64,000 nt of DNA, taken from positions 264,407 through 328,406 of the forward strand of contig NZ_LHVK01000005.1 of NCBI RefSeq assembly GCF_001269905.1, given 5' to 3'. Made by a program: the position numbers and the translations under genes. This document shows positions 44,709 through 54,879 of this stretch, in pieces. The notes beneath the pieces are model-generated. The model saw nothing but the letters and a program-made list of their open reading frames with translations, was not told the DNA's origin and did no database searches. The DNA comes from Pseudomonas corrugata. GTDB taxonomy: Bacteria > Pseudomonadota > Gammaproteobacteria > Pseudomonadales > Pseudomonadaceae. Position 1 is the stretch's first letter. Each line of letters starts with the position of its first letter.

Positions 44709-45878
44709 ATGAACACCGCCGTGAATGTCAACGTAGTGCATGAATCCGAAGCCCAGCGCCAACACGCCCGGGTGAAAATCCCGGCCAAGCTGCGCTTCTT
44801 CGGTCCCGACCGCACCCCCATGGAAGTCAAGGTCCTGGACCTGTCCGCCGGCGGCCTGAGCTTCAACGCCGGCCAGATGCCGCTCAAGGTGGGTGAGGCC
44901 TACAAGGGTCGCCTGCAATTCGTCATCGACAACCTTGGCCTGGCCATGGACGTGGAATTGCAGATCCGCTCCCACGAGCGCCAGACCGGCCGCACCGGTT
45001 GCCAGTTCCAGAACCTGGAACCTCGGGATATCTCGACACTGCGTCATATCATCACCTCGCATCTGGCCGGCGACATCGTCGGCGTCGGCGATGTGCTGGC
45101 GACCCTGCAACGCGACAACTTCACCAAGGCGCGCAAGCAGAAGGATGAAAGCAGCGGCATGAGCGCCCTGGGTCGCCTGCGGGCCGTGACCTTCAGCCTG
45201 GGCGTGTTCATCGTCGGCCTGGCAGCATTCGGGTTCATCTTCAAGTCGGTGTACGGCATGTACTTCGTCAGCCACGCCCAGGCAGGCCTGGTGAACGTAC
45301 CGGGCATGGCGATCACCATGCCGCGCGACGGCACCGTGCAGAGCCTGGTCAAGCCTGACGGCGTGGCCGCCAAAGGCGCCCCGCTAGCGACCTTCAGCAC
45401 CAGCATGCTCGACGTGCTCAAGGGCCACCTGGACGACAACCAACTGCAACCGGCCAAGGTCGAAGAGTTGTTCGGCAAGCAGATGACCGGCACCCTGACC
45501 TCCCCTTGCGATTGCATCGTGGCCCAGCAATTGGTCGCCAACGGTCAATACGCCAGCAAGGGCGACGTGATCTTCCAACTGGTTCCGCGCGGTACCGAAG
45601 CCAACGTGGAAGCACGCTTCTCCTATCGCCAGTTCGGCGAAGTGCGTCCAGGCACCTCGGTGAACTTCCAGGTCGCCGGCGAAGACGTCACCCGCACCGG
45701 CAAGATCATCAGCAGCACCAGCCTGAAAAGCGAAGACCTGTCGTCGGATATCCGTGTGCTGATCAAGCCCGACGAGCCTCTGGACAGCGCCCTGGCCGGT
45801 CGTCCCGTGGAAGTCAACAGCGACCGTGGTCCGAACCTGAACTGGCTGATCGACAAAGCCATGGCTGTCGGTAAGTAA
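44709..45878 (+). CDS. alg44: alginate polymerase co-regulator Alg44 (PilZ + membrane-fusion domain)
   Basis: Cyclic-di-GMP receptor that activates Alg8. The 389-residue protein has an N-terminal PilZ domain with the c-di-GMP motifs RxxxR (Arg17-Arg21, RQHAR) and DxSxxG (Asp44, Ser46), the same positions as in P. aeruginosa. One membrane helix follows (about 160-185), then a periplasmic membrane-fusion-like domain (about 195-389). The c-di-GMP ligand residues are intact, so post-translational control of alginate should operate. Confidence 0.96.
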   Translation: MNTAVNVNVVHESEAQRQHARVKIPAKLRFFGPDRTPMEVKVLDLSAGGLSFNAGQMPLKVGEAYKGRLQFVIDNLGLAMDVELQIRSHERQTGRTGCQFQNLEPRDISTLRHIITSHLAGDIVGVGDVLATLQRDNFTKARKQKDESSGMSALGRLRAVTFSLGVFIVGLAAFGFIFKSVYGMYFVSHAQAGLVNVPGMAITMPRDGTVQSLVKPDGVAAKGAPLATFSTSMLDVLKGHLDDNQLQPAKVEELFGKQMTGTLTSPCDCIVAQQLVANGQYASKGDVIFQLVPRGTEANVEARFSYRQFGEVRPGTSVNFQVAGEDVTRTGKIISSTSLKSEDLSSDIRVLIKPDEPLDSALAGRPVEVNSDRGPNLNWLIDKAMAVGK

Positions 45879-45892
45879 GCGGAGGACTGCCC

Positions 45893-47395
45893 GTGACGAC
45901 TCCACAAAACAACAACGCGCTGCACTCCCTGTGGGAGCGAGCCTGCTCGCGATGGGATCGCAGCGATGTATCTGAAGGACCGCAGCGCCTGCTTCGCGAG
46001 CAGGCTCGCTCCCACAAAGGGACGCTGTGTGCCATTGCACTGGCCGTCAGCCTGGCCGGTTGCGCCGGCCTGCCCGACCAGCGCCTGGCCAATGAGGCCC
46101 TCAAGCGTGGTGACACGGCGCTGGCGCAGCAGAACTATCAGCAACTGGCCGACCTTGGCTACAGCGAGGCTCAGGTGGGTCTGGCCGACATCCAGGTGGA
46201 CAGCCGCGACCCCGAGCAGATGAAAAAGGCCGAGGCCACCTACCGCGCCGCCGCTGACATCTCGCCACGGGCCCAGGCCCGCCTGGGTCGCCTGCTGGTG
46301 GCCAAACCGGGTTCCACCGAGGCTGAAAAGCACGAAGCCGAAGGCCTGTTGAAAAAAGCCTTCGCCAACGGTGAAGGCAATACCCTGATCCCGCTGGCAA
46401 TGCTGTACCTGCAATACCCCCACAGCTTCCCGAACATCAACGCCCAACAGCAGATCAGCCAGTGGCGCAGCGCCGGCTACCCGGAAGCGGGCCTGGCGCA
46501 GATTCTGCTCTATCGCACCCAGGGCACCTACGATCAGCACCTGGACGAAGTCGAGAAGGTCTGCAAGGCCGCATTGGCCACCACCGATATCTGCTATGTC
46601 GAACTGGCCACTGTCTACCAAAAACGCGGCCAGCCGGAACAGCAGGCCGAACTGCTCAAGCAGATGCAGGCCGGTCACAGTCGTGGCGTGGTGTCAGCCC
46701 AGCGAGTGGACAGTGTTGCCCGTGTCCTGGCCGATGCCAGTCTGGGCAAGACTGATGAGAAGACCGCTCAGTCCCTGCTCGAAGACATCGCCCCCGGCTA
46801 CCCGGCTGCCTGGGTCAGCCTGGCGCAGTTGCTCTACGACTTTCCCGAACTGGGCGACGTCGACAAGATGATGCAATACCTGGAAAACGGCCGCGCCGCC
46901 GACCAGCCTCGCGCCGAGCTGTTGCTGGGCAAGCTGTACTACGAAGGCAAATGGGTACCGGCCGACGCCAAGGTCGCCGAGGCACATTTCCAGAAAGCCG
47001 TCGGCCGCGAAGTAGCCGCCGATTACTACCTTGGCCAGATCTATCGCCGAGGCTACCTGGGCCGGGTGTATTCGCAAAAAGCCCTGGACCATCTGCTCAA
47101 GGCCGCCCGTAACGGCCAGAACAGCGCCGACTTCGCCATTGCCCAATTGTTTTCCCAAGGCAAGGGTACCAAGCCCAATCCGGTCAACGCCTATGTGTTC
47201 AGCCAGTTGGCCAAGGTCCAGAACACCCCGCAAGCCATCGAGCTTGCCCAGACTCTCGAAGCACAACTACCGCCGGAGCAGCTTGCCCAAGCCAAACGCC
47301 TGCTGCAACAAGAGCAGGCCATTCGTGGCGTCATGAGCCCCGATACGCTGGAACTGCAAGCCCTGAAAGAAGATAACGGCGAGGAACAACTATGA
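45893..47395 (+). CDS. algK: alginate biosynthesis TPR-like lipoprotein AlgK, with REPIN-encoded insert
   Basis: Outer-membrane lipoprotein scaffold that helps localise the AlgE porin. The 500-residue product has Sel1/TPR-like repeats over most of its length. GTG 45893 has GGAGG 8 nt upstream. The signal region is abnormal: after 12 residues ([12 protein letters not shown]) about 29 residues are encoded by a complete REPIN read in frame. A normal hydrophobic stretch and lipobox follow ([14 protein letters not shown], Cys57). The n-region is therefore about 45 residues, instead of a usual lipoprotein signal of 20-30. Export may be weakened or preserved. The rest of the gene looks intact and overlaps algE by 4 nt. 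Confidence 0.93.
   Translation: MTTPQNNNALHSLWERACSRWDRSDVSEGPQRLLREQARSHKGTLCAIALAVSLAGCAGLPDQRLANEALKRGDTALAQQNYQQLADLGYSEAQVGLADIQVDSRDPEQMKKAEATYRAAADISPRAQARLGRLLVAKPGSTEAEKHEAEGLLKKAFANGEGNTLIPLAMLYLQYPHSFPNINAQQQISQWRSAGYPEAGLAQILLYRTQGTYDQHLDEVEKVCKAALATTDICYVELATVYQKRGQPEQQAELLKQMQAGHSRGVVSAQRVDSVARVLADASLGKTDEKTAQSLLEDIAPGYPAAWVSLAQLLYDFPELGDVDKMMQYLENGRAADQPRAELLLGKLYYEGKWVPADAKVAEAHFQKAVGREVAADYYLGQIYRRGYLGRVYSQKALDHLLKAARNGQNSADFAIAQLFSQGKGTKPNPVNAYVFSQLAKVQNTPQAIELAQTLEAQLPPEQLAQAKRLLQQEQAIRGVMSPDTLELQALKEDNGEEQL
45929..46016. repeat. REPIN inside the algK coding sequence
   Basis: CTGTGGGAGCGAGCCTGCTC...GCGATGG is mirrored by CTTCGCGAGCAGGCTCGCTC...CCACA; about 88 nt. It is the only intragenic REPIN in the window and keeps the algK frame open. 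Confidence 0.9.
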
Positions 47396-48885
47396 AGCCT
47401 TTGAAGCTCAATCCTTTTGTGCAGGCCGGAATTGGCCTGACATTCGCACTGATGTGGTCCTGCCCGACCCTGGCGGCCCTGACCGAAAGCAAGAATTTCG
47501 GCCTGGAAGTGAAGATCACCGGCCAATCCGAAGACGACCGTGACCTGGGCACCCAGAGCGGTGGCGACGTCAATGGGGTGGGCCTGGACCTGCGTCCCTG
47601 GGTCTATGGCGAAAGCGGTAACTGGAGCGCCTACGCCATGGCCCAGGCCGTAACCTCCACTGATGTCATCGAGACCGACACCCTGCAACAGTCCGATGGC
47701 ACCACCCAGCAGACTGACAGCGGCGATCGCGAAGCCAAGAAAAATTACCTGGCCATGCGTGAGTTCTGGATTGGCTACAGCGGCCTCACCCCTTATCCGG
47801 GCGAGCAGTTGAAGTTCGGGCGCCAGCGCCTGCGCAACGACGACGGCCAATGGCGCGACACCAACATCGAAGCCCTGAACTGGACCTTCGACACCACGTT
47901 GCTGCGGGCCAACCTCGGCGTCGCCGAACGTTTCAGCGAATATCGCACCGACCTCAAGGAACTGTCGCCCAAGGACAAGGACCGCCTGCACGTCTATGGC
48001 GATGTGGCTTACCAGTGGATGCCAGGTCAATGGGCCGGTATCCGTGCCCATCACACCCATGACAACGGCAGCCTCGACTACCCGACCCCGGGCGAACCCA
48101 CCGACACCCTGGACAAGACCCAGAACGGCGACTTGACCTGGCTCGGTCTGGAAGCCAACAGCGACGCCTACAACTGGCGCAACACCAACACCGTCAACTA
48201 CTGGGCCAGCCTTACCGGCATGACCGGCGACAGCGACACCGTCAATCCCCTCAACGCCGACGGCACACGTCCTGCGCAAGCCAAGCGCAGCGACGACCTG
48301 AACGGCTGGGCCACTGACTTGGGTATCCGGCTGCGCCTCGATCCGCAATGGCAAGTCGGTGCAGCCTATGCCCGCGCCAGCGACGAGTACCAACAGAACG
48401 GCCTGCAGAGCAACCGCTCGAACTTCACCGGCACCCGCTCGCGTGTCCACCGTTTCGGCGAGGCGTTCCGTGGCGAGATGGCCAACACCCAGAGCGCCAG
48501 CCTGTTCGGCTCCTGGCAGTTGCGCGATGAATACGACGCCAGCCTGGTGTACCACAAGTTCTGGCGTGTGGACGGCAACAAGCCGGTGGGCAGCAACGGC
48601 ATCAACGCCGTACAGAACAACACCGACGACGTGACCGGCGCCATCCTCTCCACCTCGACCCTGCCGCTGCGTGACGGCGACAAGGACCTGGGCCAGGAGG
48701 TCGACCTGGTGGTCACCAAGTACTTCAAGCAAGGACTGCTGCCGGCCGCACTGAGCCAGTCCATCGACGAACCCTCGGCGCTGGTGCGCTTGCGTGGCGG
48801 CGTGTTCAAGCCAGGCGATGCCTACGGCAAAGACGTCGACTCGTACATGCATCGCGCCTTTGTCGACGTGATCTGGCGCTTCTGA
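47392..48885 (+). CDS. algE: alginate outer-membrane export porin AlgE
   Basis: 18-strand outer-membrane beta-barrel that exports alginate. The 497-residue protein has a signal peptide (about 1-30, ending LAA) and aromatic, alternating beta-strand sequence to a C-terminal aromatic residue (VIWRF), typical of BamA recognition. It contains many Arg/Asp residues for the polyanion pore. It is coupled to algK by an ATGA overlap. Confidence 0.95.
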   Translation: MKPLKLNPFVQAGIGLTFALMWSCPTLAALTESKNFGLEVKITGQSEDDRDLGTQSGGDVNGVGLDLRPWVYGESGNWSAYAMAQAVTSTDVIETDTLQQSDGTTQQTDSGDREAKKNYLAMREFWIGYSGLTPYPGEQLKFGRQRLRNDDGQWRDTNIEALNWTFDTTLLRANLGVAERFSEYRTDLKELSPKDKDRLHVYGDVAYQWMPGQWAGIRAHHTHDNGSLDYPTPGEPTDTLDKTQNGDLTWLGLEANSDAYNWRNTNTVNYWASLTGMTGDSDTVNPLNADGTRPAQAKRSDDLNGWATDLGIRLRLDPQWQVGAAYARASDEYQQNGLQSNRSNFTGTRSRVHRFGEAFRGEMANTQSASLFGSWQLRDEYDASLVYHKFWRVDGNKPVGSNGINAVQNNTDDVTGAILSTSTLPLRDGDKDLGQEVDLVVTKYFKQGLLPAALSQSIDEPSALVRLRGGVFKPGDAYGKDVDSYMHRAFVDVIWRF

Positions 48886-48911
48886 TGCGAATGGCCATGG
48901 GAGTGCCCGAA

Positions 48912-50501
48912 ATGAACCGCTACCTCAGGAACAGCCAGGCGATGAAAGGTTCGATCAGCCTGTTGGTCGCAGCGATGCTGCTGGCCGGCTCGCCGGCGTT
49001 CGCCAACGTTGAACCGGCGGTCAAGCCGGGCAACGTGGTCAAGGAACTGCAACGAGCCAAGACCTACACCGTCAACAGCGCACCGACCGCGCCGCTGGAA
49101 CTGGCCAAGCCGACCTTGCCCGACCTCAAAGGCTTCACCGCCGAAGCGGTCGCGGCCAAGATCGTGCGAACCAAGCCCGGCAAGATCAGCGTGCGCCGGA
49201 TGATGCAGGAAAACGCCTTGAAGGACTTCATCGGCGGTGACAACAAGATGGCCGAGTGGGTGGTGCGCCAGCACGGCATCCCGCAGGCCATCTTCATCGA
49301 TGACGGCTACATGAACTTCAAGGATCTGGCCAAGAAGCTGCCCAAGTACATCATCGAAACCTCGCCGGGCGTCTACCTGGCGAAGATTCCGATCGTGGTC
49401 GGCCAGAAAGGCATCCTGGAAATCGACAAACAGACCCAGGAACTGCGCCTGTCCCAGGAGGGCGGCTCGTTCCTGGTCAACGATGGCCGGATGTTCATCC
49501 GCGACACCAAGGTCACCGGCTGGCGTGAGAAGGACAACGGCCCCGCCACGTTCCGTTCGCCCAAGGAGTTCCGTCCGTTCCTGCTAGCGTGGGGCGGCAC
49601 CGAGACCTACATCGTCAACACCAAGATGGCCAGCTTCGGCTACTCCAACAGTAAGTCGTACGGGGTGAGTATTTCCCAGTACACGCCGAACATGGCCAAG
49701 GTCCTCAAGCGCCCGGAACCGACCGGCTGGATCATCGGTTCCGAGTTCTCGGACATGTGGTACGGGTTCTACTGCTACGAGACCCGCGACTTTGTGGTCA
49801 AGGGCAACACCTACAAGGACAACATCGTCTACGGCATCGACCCCCACGACCGCTCCCATCGGCTGATCATCGCCGACAATACCGTCCACGGGACGAAGAA
49901 GAAGCACGGGATCATCATTTCCCGTGAGGTCAACGACAGCTTCATCTTCAACAACCGCAGCTACGACAACAAGCTCTCGGGCCTGGTGATCGACCGTAAC
50001 AGCGTCAACAACATCATTGCCTACAACGAGATTTACAAGAACCACACCGACGGCATCACCCTTTACGAGAGCGCCGACAATCTGTTGTGGGACAACAAAG
50101 TGATCAGCAACCAGCGCCACGGCATCCGGATTCGTAACAGCGTAAACATCCGCCTCTACGAGAACATATCCATGGCCAACGGCCTGACCGGTATCTACGG
50201 CCACATCAAGGACCTGTCCAACACCGACCGGGACATCAAGCTCGACCCGTTCGACGCCGAGGTTTCGCTGATCGTGGTCGGTGGCGAACTGGTCGCCAAC
50301 GGCAGTGGCCCGCTGTCCATCGACTCCCCCCTGAGCGTCGAGCTGTATCGCGTATCCATGCTCGCGCCGACCAAATCCAGCGGCATCAGCTTCAGCGGGA
50401 TCCTGGGCGAGCGCCAGGATGAAATTCTCGACCTGCTGGTGCGCCAGCAGAAAGCCGTGCTGATCGACCCTGTCGAACGCCAGACCGAATTGCGGGACTG
50501 A
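48912..50501 (+). CDS. algG: mannuronan C5-epimerase AlgG
   Basis: Periplasmic epimerase converting D-mannuronate to L-guluronate in the polymer and acting in the periplasmic scaffold. It has a signal peptide and a right-handed parallel beta-helix (CASH repeats, e.g. DPHDRSHRL, NRSYDNKLSGLVID, YNEIYKNHTDGITLYESADN). The DPHD motif is the catalytic region in P. syringae AlgG. ATG 48912 has GGAG 8 nt upstream; in-frame starts at 48885 and 48903 (GTG) would add 9 or 3 residues. Length from 48912 is 529 residues. Confidence 0.94.
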   Translation: MNRYLRNSQAMKGSISLLVAAMLLAGSPAFANVEPAVKPGNVVKELQRAKTYTVNSAPTAPLELAKPTLPDLKGFTAEAVAAKIVRTKPGKISVRRMMQENALKDFIGGDNKMAEWVVRQHGIPQAIFIDDGYMNFKDLAKKLPKYIIETSPGVYLAKIPIVVGQKGILEIDKQTQELRLSQEGGSFLVNDGRMFIRDTKVTGWREKDNGPATFRSPKEFRPFLLAWGGTETYIVNTKMASFGYSNSKSYGVSISQYTPNMAKVLKRPEPTGWIIGSEFSDMWYGFYCYETRDFVVKGNTYKDNIVYGIDPHDRSHRLIIADNTVHGTKKKHGIIISREVNDSFIFNNRSYDNKLSGLVIDRNSVNNIIAYNEIYKNHTDGITLYESADNLLWDNKVISNQRHGIRIRNSVNIRLYENISMANGLTGIYGHIKDLSNTDRDIKLDPFDAEVSLIVVGGELVANGSGPLSIDSPLSVELYRVSMLAPTKSSGISFSGILGERQDEILDLLVRQQKAVLIDPVERQTELRD

Positions 50502-50503
50502 GG

Positions 50504-51961
50504 ATGACCTTTATGAACCCACAGATGATCAAACTCCTGGGCCTGTCTGCCCTGACTGCCGGCATTCTCGCCGCTGCAAGCGGCGCGCGCGCCGACGAAA
50601 TCAAGGCGCCTGTCTTCACCGCAGAACCCTGCTGCAACCTGTGCCCCGCCGCTCATGATGCAAAGAACTACACCACGCGTTACCAGCAGAACTTCACCAC
50701 GTTGGTACAGGCCCAGGGCGACTGGCTGTTCCGTACCCAGGAAGATCTGCGCACCGAATTCAATACCACGCCGGCCGGCTACAAGCGCATGCAACAGTTG
50801 CACGATGCGTTCAAGAAGAAAGGCGTCGAACTGGTCCTCGTTTACCAGCCGACCCGGGGCCTGGTGAATCGCAACAAGCTCAACCCCCAGGAAAAGGCCA
50901 GCTTCGACTACGAAAAAGCCCTGACCAACTACAAGGCCATGCTCGGCCGCTTCGCGCAGATGGGCTACGTGGTGCCGGACCTGTCGCCATTGACCAACGA
51001 AAGCCTGCCCGAAACCCTGCCGGCCCACGACTTCTACTTCCGTGGCGACCAGCACTGGACGCCATACGGGGCCCAGCGCACGGCGAAGATAGTCGCAGAG
51101 AAGGTCAAGCAGATCCCGGCCTTCGCCGACATTCCCAAGCGCGAATTCGAGACCAAGAGGTCCGGCCGCATGGGCAAGACCGGTACCCTGCATAACATGG
51201 CCGGGCAACTGTGCGGCACCAGCTACGCCATCCAGTACATGGACCAGTTCACCACCGAGCCTAAGGGCGAGGCTGGTGACGGCGATCTGTTCGGTGATTC
51301 CGGCAACCCGCAGATCACCCTCGTGGGTACCAGTCACAGCGGCAAGAACTACAACTTTGCCGGTTTCCTGGAGGAAGCCATCGGCGCCGACATCCTCAAC
51401 GTGGCTTTTCCCGGCGGCGGTTTCGAAGGCTCAATGCTCCAATACCTGGGCAGTGAAGACTTCCAGAAGAGCCCACCGAAAATCCTGATCTGGGAATTCT
51501 CGCCGCTGTATCGCCTGGACCAGGAAACCATCTATCGCCAAATGATGGCGCTGCTGGACGACAACGGTTGTGAAGGCAAACCGGCACTGATGAGCAGCAA
51601 GACAGCCCTCAAGCCGGGCAAGAACGAATTGATGGTCAATAGCAAGAACATGGATCTGCGTAACGGCAGTCACCAGGTCGATATCCGTTTCGCCGATACC
51701 TCGGTGAAAACGTTGCAAGCCACCCTCTGGTACATGAATGGGCGCCACGAGGACATCAAGATCGAAAAACCGAACACCGCGGAAACCGATGGGCGTTTCG
51801 CTTTCCAGTTGCGCACCGATGGGGACTGGGCTTCGCAGAACCTGCTGGCCGTTGAAGTCCAGGGCCCCGAAGCCGGTACAGCGCCACAGCAAGTCGAAGC
51901 GAAAGTCTGCAAACGCAATGTCTCTCCGCAAGCCGAACAAACGGCTCAAATCGGACAATGA
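50504..51961 (+). CDS. algX: alginate O-acetyltransferase AlgX
   Basis: Periplasmic SGNH-like acetyltransferase that transfers acetyl groups to alginate, with a C-terminal carbohydrate-binding module. The 485-residue protein has a signal peptide (about 1-30, ARA), the catalytic Asp-His pair in DQHWTP (Asp182, His184), and the nucleophile in GTSHSG (Ser277). It starts 2 nt after algG. Confidence 0.95.
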   Translation: MTFMNPQMIKLLGLSALTAGILAAASGARADEIKAPVFTAEPCCNLCPAAHDAKNYTTRYQQNFTTLVQAQGDWLFRTQEDLRTEFNTTPAGYKRMQQLHDAFKKKGVELVLVYQPTRGLVNRNKLNPQEKASFDYEKALTNYKAMLGRFAQMGYVVPDLSPLTNESLPETLPAHDFYFRGDQHWTPYGAQRTAKIVAEKVKQIPAFADIPKREFETKRSGRMGKTGTLHNMAGQLCGTSYAIQYMDQFTTEPKGEAGDGDLFGDSGNPQITLVGTSHSGKNYNFAGFLEEAIGADILNVAFPGGGFEGSMLQYLGSEDFQKSPPKILIWEFSPLYRLDQETIYRQMMALLDDNGCEGKPALMSSKTALKPGKNELMVNSKNMDLRNGSHQVDIRFADTSVKTLQATLWYMNGRHEDIKIEKPNTAETDGRFAFQLRTDGDWASQNLLAVEVQGPEAGTAPQQVEAKVCKRNVSPQAEQTAQIGQ

Positions 51962-51972
51962 GGTCTCGCTTT

Positions 51973-53109
51973 ATGACCAGGAACATGCGCAATCGAACGT
52001 TGAAGACGCTGCTGGCGCCGTCCCTGCTGACCCTGGCGATGTTCGCCGGGGCCACCCAGGCCGCGGCCCCGCTGCGCCCGCCGCAGGGTTACTTCGCACC
52101 GATCGAAAAGACCAAGGCCGGCGACTCCGCCCGAGGCTGCGATGCCGTGCCGGCGCCTTATACCGGCCCCCTGCAGTTTCGCAGCAAATACGAGGGCTCC
52201 GACAAAGCCCGTGCGACGTTGAACGTGCGATCGGAAAAAGCCTTTCGCGACAGCACCGCCGACATCACCAAGATCGAACGCGGCGTCAGCAAGCAAGTGA
52301 TGCAGTTCATGCGTGACGGCCGTCCTGAGCAGTTGGAATGCACCCTGAACTGGCTGACAACCTGGGCCAAGGCCGATGCGCTGATGTCCAAGGACTTCAA
52401 CCACACCGGCAAGTCCATGCGCAAATGGGCCCTGGGCAGCATGGCTTCGGCCTATGTACGCCTGAAGTTCTCCGACTCGCATCCGTTGGCGAACCATCAG
52501 GAGCAGGCGCAACTGATCGAGAGCTGGTTCAGCAAGATGGCCGATCAGGTGGTCAGCGATTGGGACAACCTGCCGCTGGACAAGACCAACAACCACTCTT
52601 ACTGGGCCGCCTGGTCGGTGATGGCCACCTCGGTCGCGACCAACCGCCGCGATCTGTTCGACTGGGCCGTCAAGGAATACAAGGTCGGCGTCAACCAGAT
52701 CGACGCCGACGGTTTCCTGCCCAACGAACTCAAGCGCAAGCAAAGGGCCCTGTCCTATCACAACTACGCCCTGCCGCCATTGGCGATGATCGCCAGTTTC
52801 GCCCAGGTCAATGGTGTGGATCTGCGCCAGGAAAATAACGGCGCCCTCAAGCGCCTGGGTGACCGGGTGCTGGCCGGGGTGAAAGACCCGGACATCTTCG
52901 AGGAGAAGAACGGCGAAGAACAGGACATGAAGGATCTGAAAATCGATTCGAAATTCGCCTGGCTCGAACCGTTCTGCAGCCTATACGCCTGCTCCGGGGA
53001 TGTGCTGGAGCGCAAGCATGAAATGCAACCATTCAAGACTTTCCGCCTCGGCGGGGACTTGACCAAGGTGTATGACCCGGCCAGCGAAAAAGGTAGCAAA
53101 GGAAGCTGA
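51973..53109 (+). CDS. algL: alginate lyase AlgL
   Basis: Periplasmic polyM-specific lyase that removes misrouted alginate from the periplasm. The alpha/alpha-barrel (PL5) protein of 378 residues has a signal peptide (ending AAA) and the active-site motif NNHSYW. ATG 51973 has GAGG about 9 nt upstream and is preferred over ATG 51958, which overlaps the algX stop and lacks a binding site. A repeat-filled gap of 193 nt follows before algI. Confidence 0.94.
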   Translation: MTRNMRNRTLKTLLAPSLLTLAMFAGATQAAAPLRPPQGYFAPIEKTKAGDSARGCDAVPAPYTGPLQFRSKYEGSDKARATLNVRSEKAFRDSTADITKIERGVSKQVMQFMRDGRPEQLECTLNWLTTWAKADALMSKDFNHTGKSMRKWALGSMASAYVRLKFSDSHPLANHQEQAQLIESWFSKMADQVVSDWDNLPLDKTNNHSYWAAWSVMATSVATNRRDLFDWAVKEYKVGVNQIDADGFLPNELKRKQRALSYHNYALPPLAMIASFAQVNGVDLRQENNGALKRLGDRVLAGVKDPDIFEEKNGEEQDMKDLKIDSKFAWLEPFCSLYACSGDVLERKHEMQPFKTFRLGGDLTKVYDPASEKGSKGS

Positions 53110-53118
53110 TTCACCGCT

Positions 53119-53227
53119 GATCGTTCCCACGCTCTGCGTGGGAATGCAGCCGGGGGCGCTCTGCGTCCCGAAAAGCCGAACGCGGAGCGTCCGTAGAGGC
53201 ATTCCCACGCAGAGCGTGGGAACGATC
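53119..53227. repeat. inverted repeat pair, GTTCCCACGCTCTGCGTGGG family, between algL and algI
   Basis: GATCGTTCCCACGCTCTGCG (then TGGGAATGCA) is mirrored by TGCATTCCCACGCAGAGCG... TGGGAACGATC; the inner arms GGGGGCGCTCTGCGTCCCG / CGCGGAGCGTCC also pair. Each arm is itself palindromic. It is a third repeat family inside the alginate operon. Confidence 0.85.
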
Positions 53228-53302
53228 ATCACCGCCCTTTTTCATGGGGGGGTTTGGGGGGGCTCTGGCCCTTGACTGTTGATTCAACATGGAGAGATCG
53301 GG

Positions 53303-54868
53303 ATGGTATTTTCATCCAACGTGTTCCTGTTCCTGTTCCTGCCGATCTTTCTCGGCTTGTACTACTTGAGTGGGCAACGCTATCGCAACCTGCTGCTGCT
53401 GATCGCCAGCTACGTGTTCTATGCCTGGTGGCGGGTGGACTTCCTGGCGCTGTTCGCCGCCGTGACCCTGTGGAACTACTGGATCGGCCTGAAAGTCGGT
53501 GCCGCCGGCGTGCGCACAAAGCCGGCCCAGCGCTGGCTGTTGCTCGGCGTGGCGGTGGACCTGTGCATTCTGGGCTACTTCAAGTACGCCAACTTCGGGG
53601 TCGACAGCCTCAACGCGATCATGACCAGCTTCGGTCTCGAACCTTTCATCCTGACCCACGTGCTGTTGCCGATCGGGATCTCGTTCTACATCTTCGAGTC
53701 CATCAGCTACATCATCGACGTCTACCGCGGTGACACCCCGGCGACCCGCAACCTGATCGACTTCGCAGCGTTCGTGGCGATCTTCCCGCACCTGATCGCC
53801 GGCCCCGTGCTGCGTTTCCGGGACCTGGCCGACCAGTTCAACAACCGCACCCACACCCTGGACAAGTTCTCCGAAGGCTGCACGCGCTTCATGCAAGGCT
53901 TCATCAAGAAAGTGTTCATCGCCGACACCCTGGCGGTGGTGGCCGACCATTGCTTCGCCCTGCAGAACCCGACCACCGGCGATGCCTGGCTCGGTGCCCT
54001 GGCCTACACCGCGCAGCTGTACTTCGACTTCTCCGGCTACAGCGACATGGCCATCGGCCTGGGCCTGATGATGGGCTTCCGTTTCATGGAAAACTTCAAG
54101 CAGCCCTACATCAGCCAGTCCATCACCGAGTTCTGGCGGCGCTGGCACATCAGCCTGTCGACCTGGCTGCGCGATTACCTCTACATCACCCTGGGCGGTA
54201 ACCGCAAAGGCACGCTGATGACCTATCGCAACCTGTTCCTGACCATGCTGCTCGGTGGTCTGTGGCACGGCGCGAACATCACCTACGTGATCTGGGGCGC
54301 CTGGCATGGTATCTGGCTGGCCATCGAGAAGGCCGTGGGCATCAACACCACGCCACGCAGCCTCAACCCGATCCGGTGGGCACTGACCTTCCTGCTGGTG
54401 GTCATGGGCTGGGTGATCTTCCGTGCCGAGAACCTGCATGTGGCCGGTCGTATGTACGGCGCCATGTTCAGCTTCGGTGACTGGTCGCTGTCGGAACTGA
54501 CCCGCGCCAACCTCACCGGCCTGCAGATCGCCACGCTGGTGGTGGCCTACATCACCCTCGCCTTTTTCGGCCTGCGTGACTTCTACACCAATCGTCCGCC
54601 GGTCAAGACCAAGCCGGAGGTCAACACCGAGGCCAACGGCCCGGCCACTGCACAACCGGGGCTGATCAAGGCCGTACCGGGCGACAACCCGGCACAGATC
54701 CACGAGCCGGGCTACACCGTGGGCGTCGAGGCCCAGGTGCAACCGGCCTACTGGGTCGCGGACTGGCCGCGCTATGTCATGCGTGCGTTGGTGCTGCTGC
54801 TGTTCATCGCTTCGATTCTCAAACTCTCGGCGCAAAGCTTCTCGCCGTTCCTTTACTTCCAGTTCTGA
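53303..54868 (+). CDS. algI: alginate O-acetyltransferase AlgI (MBOAT)
   Basis: Inner-membrane MBOAT protein that passes acetyl groups across the membrane to AlgJ/AlgX. The 521-residue protein has about ten membrane helices, the MBOAT region FDFSGYSDMAIGLGLMMG, and the catalytic histidine in GGLWHGAN (His322, same number as in P. aeruginosa). ATG 53303 is preceded by GGAGAG; the longer frame from 53279 lies in the spacer. A cytoplasmic loop rich in Pro is near the C-terminus (about 440-490). Confidence 0.96.
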   Translation: MVFSSNVFLFLFLPIFLGLYYLSGQRYRNLLLLIASYVFYAWWRVDFLALFAAVTLWNYWIGLKVGAAGVRTKPAQRWLLLGVAVDLCILGYFKYANFGVDSLNAIMTSFGLEPFILTHVLLPIGISFYIFESISYIIDVYRGDTPATRNLIDFAAFVAIFPHLIAGPVLRFRDLADQFNNRTHTLDKFSEGCTRFMQGFIKKVFIADTLAVVADHCFALQNPTTGDAWLGALAYTAQLYFDFSGYSDMAIGLGLMMGFRFMENFKQPYISQSITEFWRRWHISLSTWLRDYLYITLGGNRKGTLMTYRNLFLTMLLGGLWHGANITYVIWGAWHGIWLAIEKAVGINTTPRSLNPIRWALTFLLVVMGWVIFRAENLHVAGRMYGAMFSFGDWSLSELTRANLTGLQIATLVVAYITLAFFGLRDFYTNRPPVKTKPEVNTEANGPATAQPGLIKAVPGDNPAQIHEPGYTVGVEAQVQPAYWVADWPRYVMRALVLLLFIASILKLSAQSFSPFLYFQF

Positions 54869-54879
54869 GGGATCTGAAC

